Source: Penelope pileata (Eukaryota > Chordata > Aves > Galliformes > Cracidae). From it: a DNA stretch of 64,000 nucleotides. Every line of letters begins with the position of its first letter. Positions within the stretch are counted from its first letter, which is position 1. Below are positions 36,504 through 46,921 of the stretch, piece by piece. Under the pieces are notes generated by a model that saw only the letters and a program-made list of their open reading frames with translations, made no database searches and was not told the origin of the DNA. The translations under genes and the position numbers were made by a program. The stretch is from contig WBMW01000020.1 of assembly GCA_013396635.1 (NCBI GenBank), positions 1 to 64,000 of the forward strand, given 5' to 3'.

Positions 36504-39500
36504 GCTTGTTTCTTCAAGACTCAAAATACCAATCTGCAGCTCATCCTGGCTGACACCTAGAAAGAGCACATTGCAGTTCCTGCATGGGGCATGTGCTCAG
36601 GTTTTGTTTTAAAACTATGCTGAGTGTGTCAAGGAGTTTGAAACACTGGAAAGCACTCTGAAATTTCACAGCATGCAGGTAATCATTCTGTGGAAAATCA
36701 TTGCTCTGGGTGTGTATAAGGTGTGCTACTGGCTTGTCTAATCAGCCTGAGGTACATAATAGCAATTAAATATGGAGTTACATGGACACATGACAGCTGA
36801 TCACAGCTGACTCTTCTGGGTGGAGGAAAGTTGTAGCAAGAGATGAAGTGAGAAAGCTATGCAAACATTAAGGCTCTAAGAAATACCTGACATGTCTAGC
36901 ATGCCTGGAGAGCAAAATGAACATGCTGTGCTCAAAGGCTATGTTTACAGCAGTGCATGAAACATGATGAGGAATCACCCTGGGCATGGATGTCAACTGG
37001 ATACTGAGTAGTGTGCTTCTCTGCAGAGGAGCTGTCTCACTCCCCTAAGCACTTTGCCTGTACACAAACTGCATGCGTGCTGGGGATGGTCCCTGGCATG
37101 CGCTGACCCCTGAACAGTGCCTGGGAATCAGTTATGTGACACAGACTGGCTTGGGCCAGAGCTGTCCCAGAGACCAGTCCATCTTTTTATCAGCACACAG
37201 GGTTGCGCTGCTTAGTTCACTGTTATAAACCTACCCGTACTGTTTCCACGTACACATTTGCCATGCTGGATGGCTGGTATGGGAAAAGGAGTGAGGATTG
37301 GTCAGCTCAGGCTTTACCTGAGCTGGCAGCCAAGGTGCAAAGTTTGAACTCAGGGAGCTGACTCTGTATGTGTCCCTCTGGCAGCACATGTCAATGCTGA
37401 AACTCTCCCAGCCTTGTTGCTGCTGCCGTCCCTCGTATCTAGATTAAATCTGCCACATCCGTTTTATGATGTGGACAAACCATATGTTAGATTAAGATTT
37501 CAATTTCCATTTTAAAAATCATTTGGGTGTTCAGCTGCGTAAAACTTCCAGAAAGTCAGCAGAGTTCAGGTCACAAAGCACTCGGTGGCTCTGTGCCTTC
37601 CACATGCAGCCACAGCCAGGGCAGTGCCGCAGCTCAGCCCCACAGGGCCACACCTGGACCCATCCTGCTCCAGGGCAGGCTCTCACCGTGCAGACCTCCA
37701 CCTTAGCCACAGATTTCCATGGTATGTTAAGCAGCTCTTGGTATATGAGAACTCACATAATTATTGTTGACTGTCCCTCTCTTCTTGTTTCTCTTTCAGT
37801 CATAGCACAGTAACACCTGAAGCAGCTTCAGCTAACTGCCTTTTGCATATGGTGCTTGGACATGTATATAGCTTCTCAGGTGAACTTTGCAGACTATGTT
37901 AAGCTCAGTGTTTCTAATGGAGACTAGCTAGTTTAGGGCTGATGGAACATGCTTACATTTCTCTGCAGGTACAGCACAGTGCCTTGCAGCCACAAAACAA
38001 GAGAACAAATGAGTGTGTGGACAGTTGCCTGTGCACATTGGAATACTGACAAGAAGCACAGCTCCTGTATAATGTACTGGTTTTGGCCAGTGGGTCAGAG
38101 AAGGAGCCTTGCTGTCTAATGGCACAGACCTCCTGCCAAGCGCACTCCTCACCTTCTGCATGTCTGTGAAAGGGGCCAGCTGGACTCGGGTCCAAGCTGG
38201 TGAGGTAAGCTCCATGATGTCCATATGAGCTGTACCCTGTATTTTTTCAGTCCAAAAAGATCAGAGCAGGAGATGAAGAGTAGTACATGGGGTATCAACT
38301 TCACAGGCATATATAGGGTGTTGGGAGAGCTCACTTGCTGTTTCTAGTGAACACTGCCAGGGAGTCTCTAATAATTATAAATGGCTAGGGTTCATGACTG
38401 TGATTTTCCACTGGAAAACAACAACAACACACTAGATGTTAGTTCACTGTCCTATGAAGTGTATCAGAGCTTGAGTCAGAAGGCAGAGTCCTAACTGATG
38501 AATGATTCACATCACACAGAAAAATCTTGAATATAATTATTTCATTTACCAGCAGTTCTACTGGTTTAAGCTTGTTGCAAAACATACACTTTTAAATAGA
38601 CAAAAAACATTTAACAAGAAAAAGGTTTGCTATATTTATGCCGAAAACCATATCCATCATATCTTAACCAGAAGATCAACAAAATACTCCTGCCTTTCTC
38701 CTTCTCCTTTCCACATAAACACTTGAATTTTGCAGAATGTGGAGATCACGTATGGGTAACTTTTAGCCCCAATTTAAAGCTAAGAGATGCGATAGCAATT
38801 ATCATATGCATTATAAAGCTTGCCATATTTCTTTCAGTGAGCTTTGAACCAGACTCATTCGATGGTGGAGAAGACTGAAGTGCAAGACCCTAAGAAGCAG
38901 GGAAAAGTCACACATACCTTTCATTCTTTTGCAAGCCCAAGAAGGAGTGTCAAGAATCACATTTCTGAGACTGAATATGTCCCCGCTGGCTATTAAAAGT
39001 CACTGGTAACTGTAGTTGCATTGTTCATTTATCATTGTCTTCCAGGACTTCAGAGCATAATTGGTTTTTTGCCACGTGTTTCAAAGGGTTTGATGCCAAG
39101 TTTCAAGAAAAACCTACAGGTGCATGTTTATGACAGCTGTATCCTGATAATGGAACAAGTTAAAACCTCAGGGAATGCTGGGAGCTCCTCTTAATTATCT
39201 GCGCAATGAGAGTCCAACTGACTGCACATTTCTCCCTTCACATTTTTCATTCAGATTATATTCCTCTGGGGCATACTCACTGCACTTTAATAAATTACGT
39301 TCGTCAAACTATTGCGAGTGACGTTTTAACACCAGTCTCTCTGTAGCACCTCTGGCTGTGTTCAGAGTGCCTGCTGTGGTGCTGGAGATGCCACCTTTTA
39401 TAGTGCTCAGCTGAGCTGAGTTGAGCTTGAGCTGACAGATCTTGGCCAGCTGTGGTATCAGTAAGAACACCTAAGAGTTATGTCCAGACTGTGAGAGCTT

Positions 39501-39931
39501 ATGTACGTAACAAGGTCCTTTTCCCTCTGTTTTCCCTGTATTTTCTCCTTTAAAAGGGTATAACTTAAAGAGAAGGCCTGTTATTCCTATGTTTCTTGTG
39601 CTGTGTTGAAGGAAAGAAAATGGGAGCGAAGATATAGAATGGGTGAGTTAGGACGTATTTGTATTCCAGCTGCTTGTGGTTTTCTTTTTAATACATTCTT
39701 TATTACTTGAGGGTTTAAAACTTCCCTGAGATAAAAATTGTAAGGTCATTTTTTCAGGATGTCAGTCTACAACTTATAAGCCACCTGTTTCAAGGGACTA
39801 AGCCCACTGCTGAGTACCTTTTGCAGGAAATCACTGGAGGAGATTGCTTGGGGGGGGTACCAAATTCGCCTTAATTTAGGAGCCTCTGCTAGGAATGTCA
39901 GAGGTTTAACAAGCTCAGCTGTGGGTAGAAA
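36504..39931. other. Unique-looking stretch without supported gene
   Basis: Moderately G+C-richer than the window mean from about 36500 to 38300. No repeat family recognised. Overlapping frames of up to 98 codons on both strands (37523-37813 and 37928-38224) are not supported by any domain or start context. Confidence 0.6.
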
Positions 39932-39985
39932 TGGATAAACTGAATGACCTCTTGAGGTCCCCTTTAAGTCTGTTTTCTGTGAACT
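39932..39985 (+). mobile_element. Short CR1 3'-terminal relic
   Basis: About 54 bp resembling only the last part of CR1: GGATAAACTGAATGACCTC, TTGAGGTCCCCTTTAAG, then a degenerate octamer tail TTTTCTGTGAA. Too short and diverged to place in a subfamily. Confidence 0.6.
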
Positions 39986-40867
39986 TTGTATGAGTTAAAT
40001 CAGAAAGATAAAGTGAAAAGAAGCAAAATCCATCAGGAAGTCAGAGGACAAAAACCAGTACTTCTTTTCCCTTGGGTTTTAAACTCTAGGAAATCTGGAA
40101 AAGGGCACTGGTTATCCTACAAGTTTTCTGTGTAAAAAACAAGCTTTGAACAATTTGCCGAAATAAAATTCTGCCTCTGGAAATCTACATAGATATTCAA
40201 CAAAATGACGTTATAGATTTGGTTATTTCCTTCCTAGTGGCTCTATTTACAGTATCTTGAAGATGTTCAGGGACCATACGAAATCTCAGAGTTGTCGTCT
40301 TCCTTGTGGAGAAGAGCTCCTACTTGCTTTTCTTCAAATATTGGAGTTCTGATATTAAAATGAGATATAATTCACAGTAAGAGAGAAAGATTTTTAAGAC
40401 CCTTGCATCCTACAAAAGCAGTGTAGCTTTCTATAGTATTAACAGTACAGTATCCACATAGGGACAGTTGATTCAGTGTCTTGCAGGAAAGGGATATTTT
40501 CCTTTATTTTGAAGGTATAGTGCAAGACTATACACAGATTGTCAAAGACACATCATTGCCTCTGTTAGTCTTGCTTCAGCTATTTCCAGAATTATTTCAT
40601 GACTAAGATGCACTTTACTTCATTAAAATGCTGGAAACCAGGGCAGCAAGCTCAGAGATGTGTTGCCAGGGCTCAGCACTTGTGCTTCTAAGCCCTTTGC
40701 ACACTTGAGCAAGTTCTACTTGTTCCCTTTGTTTGTTGTCATTGTTTGTAATGTGTTTCAGTGGACACCTGGTCCAGCAAAAAAAGGGAAGAAGAAGGAG
40801 AAGAAGGATAGAGAGAGGGAAAATAGGTCAGAGCTGAATAAAGGTGACTCTTTTGGTTATCCCTGAA
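39986..40867. other. Unique-looking stretch
   Basis: No repeat or coding region recognised. A 68-codon frame (40660-40866) ends in a lysine-rich, purine-rich simple segment (AAGAAGAAGGAGAAG). Confidence 0.6.
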
Positions 40868-40938
40868 GAGGTCAGGCAGTAGGAATAGATGATCTCTGAA
40901 GGTCCCTTTCATCTAACTATTCTAGTCTAGTCTAATCT
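40868..40938 (+). mobile_element. Short CR1 3'-terminal relic
   Basis: AATAGATGATCTCTGAAGG, TCCCTTTCATCTAACTATTC and a decayed tail in which TAGTC repeats. Matches the last ~70 bp of CR1 in sense orientation. Confidence 0.65.
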
Positions 40939-43900
40939 GTAAAGGAAATATGTGAAACAATAGCATACGAAGTAAGAGTGAAATATATGCTATTTAAATT
41001 GCCCTGCATGTTTTAGCTTTATAGCATAGCACATATTATAACATCTGCCTAGATATAATGTCCCATCACTACAATAATGACCTTACAAACATTTTAAAAA
41101 AAGGAACAATTATAGACAGTTATTTCCGGTGAAGACATGTTCAGTGGAAATTTCGAAAATAGTTAATAATTCAGGCTTTATGGCCCATCTCTGACAAGGA
41201 AAGCCTATAGCATGGGCAGTGTTACAGTGACATTTCTAGAAGGTCAGGTGTTCCCATGGACTGCATAAATGAATTCTAGCTCAGCTTTTGAGAGAAAGTC
41301 TAGTCTTGAAACAGACAGGCATGTAATTAACATCTTTGCTACTTGATTTCTTATGTCTTGTGACATAAGAATACAGAGAACTGAAGCTTCTCTCTACATA
41401 AAGAATATGTAGTCCTTGATTCCCTGATGCTTTTTTAAGATACTCATGCTCTTTGAAGAAGGACAAAATGCTATCAAATAAAAATTCAGTTGTTTGCATT
41501 TCCTTTTTCTATAGAAGATATAAGGCAGTGAAGAACCTGTCTCCTGATATTTTCTCTGTTTAATATGAGCAAATCACTCGATGTTCACAGAAAGTGGAAA
41601 GAGTTGAAGTTTCTGAAGAATTCACTGAAGGAAATACAAACTTCCAGTGAACAAAAGTGTGCTATACCAATACAGCAAGGATTTTCTTATTTCTTTGCTC
41701 TCAGTACAGACTGTTACAGAGAGAACAGTAGTGGTATCACTGGGCTGATGATTTATTTCTTTCATGTACTTCTGGAAGCTAATATGATTCATATTGACAC
41801 TTTCTCTATGGATTATTATTGCATTGATGAATTCTTTGATGCATCAGGTTTTTCAAATTTGTGGAGACATGCTACTTACGGAATCGTATTTCAGAATCTG
41901 GTTCATTAAACAAGAAAAGAGTATTATCTCAGCATACCTAGTGCAAAATCTGTTACAGAAACTATTAGTAGGTGTGATAAAGATAAAGAATTTATGTCTT
42001 AAATTTGTTCTGGACCTGCTTACGTAAGCTTGAGAAGATGCATGTTATGTGGCAAATGTCAGCATTTCTGTGCATCCTGCTCTGAGCTCAGACGTGAGAT
42101 GGTGATAAAAGCTATAAAATTAGTTCTACTACTGAATTACCAATCAGTTATACTAGGAAGATAGGATTTTCTAAAATCGTGCATTAGCTCTTTTCTGAAA
42201 AAGCCTGAAAGAGTGAGGACTTGGGTATAAATATTTGATAAGTATACAAAGAATAATCAATGGTGACTTGCGAAGCAACAATATTAGGACCCCATGGTTC
42301 AAGAATTTAAAAAGTGAACTGATAAACAAAAAGAAACAACCAAAATAACACAGACTTTTAGTCATGTTTGAGTGCACAAGCAAAATATATTCCTCTCAAA
42401 ATCCTTATAGTAATGGCAAACTGATTTATTCTTGATTACTTTTTCTTTTTAGAAAGGTTCTGACAGATCCTGACAGATCACCCAGTACAAGGCAGTGAGG
42501 AGTCATGCAGAAAAAATTATCACGTACTTCAGGTATCTTTGAGGAGAAGCTCTTAAACACTCTTAGACATGGCTATGTGTGGAGGTTAATAATCCATAAA
42601 AGGCTGTCATGAATTAATTACAAATATGGAAATAACTGCATTCTTTATTTTAACTTCCCAAGAAGATGTCAAGCTCTATTCCTGTGGTAAAACTCCCTAC
42701 TTGGTAATGTGACCTTTAAACTGAAATACGAGCCCTCTTTGGAAGTCTGAATTATTGTGCAGACCTTGCTCTGGCCTTTGGCCCTCAAAAGAAAGGATAT
42801 TTGCTGAGGATAGCTATGGCTTTGTTGAAGCACAGTAAAAATTCATTCTAAAAAATAAAGTTTTAATCCCTTTATTTCATGTAGACCTAGGTGAAATTAG
42901 TCTTGTTTGATAAGTAGTAGTATTCTTAGAAAAAGAATATTAGTAGCTAAGAATGAATGCAAATTTTAACTTAACCTTTCAGTAAAACATATATGACACC
43001 TAACACAAGGTTTTAATCTTCTTGCCTCTGACTGCTCTTTTGCAATGAACTCTTATTCCCTCCTAGCATCTCTTCAGAAAAAAATCCCTCTGTATTCATT
43101 AATGTTCAGAATGTCTTTAGATCATAGGGATTTATCAAGGGAAGATGGACAAAGCAATCCATCCATATCAGATCTAATGCTGTGAACTAATAATTAATAG
43201 TTCAAGTTTGTTCAGACTGTGCAAGTATGCAAGGGTGATTATTATACAAGCACTGTATCTAGCTGAGAACTGCACTCAAAATTGAATTTAAAATAAATAT
43301 AGTAAATGAATTACATATAGTCTATAGAGTACAGTTGGAGCGCAGCACTCGTATATTTGCTTTTTCTAAGACAAACAACAGTTTGACTCTGTCACAGGAA
43401 GTTTTTCTGATGACATGAACATTTTGAGTGAATTTGAATGCATTTGAGATCCTGCAAACAGCTGCGCTGATACCTGTGTGCAATATTCATTTTTCTGTAT
43501 ACTTCTATTATTTTCATATTTATAGTCATAAAAAGCTCTTTGATTCTAGATGACTGAACTTGCCACTTGAGTGCGGTCAGCTGAAGAGGATTAGTCTTTC
43601 TTCTTTTTAAGATTACAATAATACACTTACTGGGTTATATAAACTCACTTTATTCATCCCAGTGATGCCAATGAAAATACATTACTGTCTGAATTTTTTT
43701 ATTCACAAAAAATTCAAATTGATTTAATGTCGGACTCAAAGTCTTTTTTTGATGATGAAAGACTGACCTTCCCAGCTTGCTCCTGTAGTAGGAGCCCCTG
43801 CCCCATAAAGCCCTCATGTTACTTTACTCCTTCCTGTGAGTGTTGGAGGTGGCACCCTGTGTGTGTTCCTTCTGTGGAGCTAGTGGGATATCTCAGAGCT

Positions 43901-44240
43901 GGGTGTGGGCAGGGCACAGCGAGAGGGGGGGAACAACAGTCACAGCCATGGTGGCAGGCCTGGGTGCCCAGCCTACCTCAAAAATGTAAGGGTGGGGTGG
44001 TGGACTAACACATTCTGGCTCCCGCACAGAGCTGGGAAAAACAGCCATCTTGTTTTCTCCCAATTATAAGGTTATGATGCTTAATCTCAGATTTATTCAG
44101 GGCTTTTCACCACCTTTCCCTCCTGTATTTTTTTCCCTCTGAACCTTCTTAGAGTTACTCCAGAGTATTGCTTTTTAGGTATGTAGGATCGTTCTCCTAA
44201 TTCACATCCTCACACTGTTCATGTTCAAAGTAAAACCCAT
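40939..44240. other. AT-rich stretch without supported gene
   Basis: No transposon recognised. A 114-codon ATG-started frame at 41565-41909 has no known domain. 43760-44010 is a G+C-rich patch with a run of seven G. Nothing can be called a gene. Confidence 0.6.
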
Positions 44241-44487
44241 TGTCTTAGTTTCTAACAGAAGTTACGCTTCTCATAGTGTCTAGTATGAAGCTATGTTGTG
44301 GCCTCAGAGGATAAACAAAAACTGATAACACCCTGGCAGTGTTGAACGGAGCCGAGGACATAACTCAGTTCCGCATTCCTCTGCCAGTGAAAAAGTTAGG
44401 GGGGGCATAAGGAGCTGGGAACTGGGAGGGGACAGGACCAGGGCAGCTGACCCAAATTGACCAAAGAGCTATTCCATACCATATAAC

Positions 44488-44602
44488 ATCATGTGATTGG
44501 TTTGTTGGGGTTCCGGGTGCTCTTCATTACGGAAGGGGTTAGCCGGGAGGACGGGTCGCCGCTGGCTGTGAGCCTTTGCTCTGTGTATCCTCTTTGTATA
44601 TA
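44488..44602 (+). repeat. Left arm of inverted repeat in LTR
   Basis: Starts ATCATGTGATTGG and runs to GTATCCTCTTTGTATAT. Aligned by hand with the reverse complement of 44891-45004, it differs at about six positions in about 112 (three of them in the CTCTTCATTAC segment). It is the LTR's own forward segment, in its expected place between the conserved CATACCATAT block and the TA-rich region. Confidence 0.9.
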
Positions 44603-44833
44603 TATATCTATATATACAAAGATATATATATGTACATATATATATTGTATATATATACACATATATATATACATATACATATACATATATATACACAAAG
44701 ATATATATGTACATATTGTATATCATATGTATATCATATCATATGATATATGATATCATACATGTATATTCATGTATGTATATATTGTATAGCATATATA
44801 TATACAAAGATATATATATGTACATATATATTG

Positions 44834-44890
<57 letters not shown>
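44603..44890. repeat. TA-rich microsatellite core between inverted arms
   Basis: Made of TATATA, TATACA and CATATA units, with a regular (ATACAT)n tract at about 44836-44894. A CAAAGATATATATGTACATAT-like motif recurs three times (about 44617, 44696 and 44806). A CATATG-centred local palindrome (44740-44745) lies within about 4 bp of the midpoint of the two arms. Open frames here on both strands are simple-sequence artefacts. Confidence 0.9.
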
Positions 44891-44897
<7 letters not shown>

Positions 44898-45004
44898 AAG
44901 AGGATACGCAGAGCAAGGGCTCACAGCCAGCGGCGACCCTTCCTCCCGGCTAACCCCTTCCGTAACAAAAAGCACCCGGAACCCCAACAAACCAATCACA
45001 TGAT
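44891..45004 (-). repeat. Right arm of inverted repeat in LTR
   Basis: Reverse complement of 44488-44602 at about 95% identity, running ATATACAAAGAGGATAC to CCAATCACATGAT. The sister LTRs have no such inverted segment, so this arm is the added copy. After it the LTR resumes with a short TA-rich tract and TGTACTGTTATTTC. Confidence 0.9.
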
Positions 45005-45204
45005 ATATGCATATATATATACAATATATATATGTACTGTTATTTCTTTTGTTCTCTTTACTATTTTAGTAAATAGCATTTGTCTCAACCCACACATTTT
45101 ACTGCATATCTCTCTACTTCTCTCCCCCGTCCCATTTGGGGAGGGGGGAGGGTGAGTGAATAACTGTGTGGAACTTAGCTATCTGCTGAGTCAAACCACG
45201 ACAC

Positions 45205-46782
45205 CCATTTGCTCCGTGTGCCAGTGTTGTCCTTCAGTCTTCCTTTCACAACCTTCTGTTTCTCTGGTAGGTTTTTCTCATAATCCCTCCTTGCCTACAC
45301 TTCCTCAGATCAGACACATTATTTGTGTCTCCTTTCATATGATACGATCTTCACTCTCCCACTGTGCTGATGTATCCTTCCACACTTTTTCCAAATTCAA
45401 TTTATATTTTCTAATCATAGCTGACAAGAAATATATGCATTCCACATACTGTGTAACCTGTAATTCTGCAATAACACTTACATTTTCCTGTCTCCTCAAA
45501 CTTAAGGTATAATTTCTCTTTTTTAAAATGTAATCTTGTGTTGATTGTGCATAATTATGATGTCAGTGACTAGACTTTCCAGACGTTTGTCTCTGTCTCC
45601 TTTCCTACTTCAGAGTCCATCTCTTTGTAGGAGAGGTGAAACTGTCCTATGTCTTGCAATATTTGTCTGGTCAAATAAAGGAACAAATGATTAAAGAGAA
45701 CTGCAGGTTTTACTTTTCCTGGTAAACACAGTTAAAAAGTTATAGTGATAAAAGTAATGAAAAATCTATTGGAAAAAAAAATACATCCTAATAGCTTCTA
45801 AAAATCTGACCATCTCTTTAAAGAAAGTTGAATAATTGCAGGGAAAAAGAATGGGGAAGAGAAGATGCATTAAAATGGTATAATGATCACTTGCTAATTT
45901 TGGTTACTCATCCCATTGGCTAATTGATCCTGTGTATATTTCTCTGTGTTAATCATCGTGCATTGTGTATCATAATAGCTAAGAAGACCAGCATTTTCTT
46001 TTATTGCTATCTTTAGTAGGCTTTACTGGATAATGTTGTATTCTTTGATAACTAGTAAAATGTCTTTCTGTTAGAGGAGTTTTACACATTTTATCTCTTG
46101 CCTAATTAATTGTTAGTAGTGTGCAGTGTGATGAAAACAGTGCCACTGACTACTTGTAAATAGATAATACCAACTTAACTAGTTCCATTGTGACCTGCAC
46201 TTGCAAGTAATATTATGGTTGAGTTCCATGGGCTCTGAGTGAAATAGATGGACAGTGGAAAAAGTATAGCTGTTTTTGAATGAGATTATTTTGCTTCAAT
46301 AAGCATGACATTTTATACAAAACTGCGCAGAATAAATGCAGCCTGCCGTGCCCTGTAGCGACGTCAAGAATATTTCAACAGATACTGGTGCAAATCTGAT
46401 ATTTAAACGTAGCCTCATCTTTAGAATAGTATTCTAATTTACTCAAAGCCTCCAGTTTCCAGCTGTGCGTGGTTTGCAAGCTGGAGAATTCATTATTGCA
46501 ACTATGTTCAGCAAAAAGGATTCCATAATGGACTTTAAAAATGATCATAGTCAAGCAAAGATATTCCTTTCTGAATGGTGAATTAATATGCACATAAAAC
46601 TGCGCTAGGAGTTGAACAGTTTCTTTTTGTTTCAGAGATGTGAGAAGTACAGGAAAACTTTAGTGAAAATAAAATCCACATCACAAAGATTCTCTAGGCC
46701 TAGTTTATCTTCTACAAGAAAGACAAAAATCCAGACCAGATCTTGTTGTGGAAGTGATGATCTGAAATATGGAACTGGCAGG
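45205..46782. other. AT-rich stretch without supported gene
   Basis: No repeat family recognised. A 118-codon frame (45156-45512) begins inside the LTR end and has no domain. Confidence 0.6.
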
Positions 46783-46921
46783 ATCATAGAATCATAGAAT
46801 GGCTGAGGTTGGAAAGGACCTTAAAGCCCATCCAGTCCCAATCCCCTGCCCAGGCTGCCCAGGGCCCATCCAGCCTGGCCTTGAGCACCTCCAGGGATGG
46901 GGCATCCACAGCTCTCTGGGC
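46783..46921 (-). mobile_element. CR1 LINE 3' fragment
   Basis: Minus-strand CR1: two inverted tail units (ATCATAGAATCATAGAATGG), GTTGGAAAGGACCTTAAAG, CCCATCCAGTCCCAATCC, then TGGCCTTGAGCACCTCCAG and GGATGGGGCATCCACAGC, stopping at TCTCTGGGC. Well preserved and strongly 5'-truncated. Confidence 0.96.

Larger units (their letters stand above)
44241..45204 (+). mobile_element. Solo LTR of an endogenous retrovirus with internal fold-back
   Basis: Begins TGTCTTAGTTTCTAAC and ends CCACGACA, with a perfect 5-bp target duplication CCCAT at 44236-44240 and 45205-45209. It is the same family as 35978-36503 and 12586-13350 but 964 bp long instead of about 530-550. The excess is a TA-rich core and an inverted copy of part of the LTR (44488-44602 versus 44891-45004). 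The block after CATCATGT also differs from its sisters: the TATA-like AATATAAGG is replaced by a longer segment containing GGTTTGTTGGGGTTCCGG, so this is a variant subfamily. The AGTAAA hexamer is kept (45068-45073). No viral genes remain. Confidence 0.9.

Noticed and set aside
41565..41909. 114-codon ATG-started plus-strand frame
   Set aside because: No recognised domain, no flanking gene signals, chance length.
44493..44999. Mirror-image open frames on both strands starting with the same peptide
   Set aside because: They arise from the inverted repeat and the TA microsatellite, not from genes.
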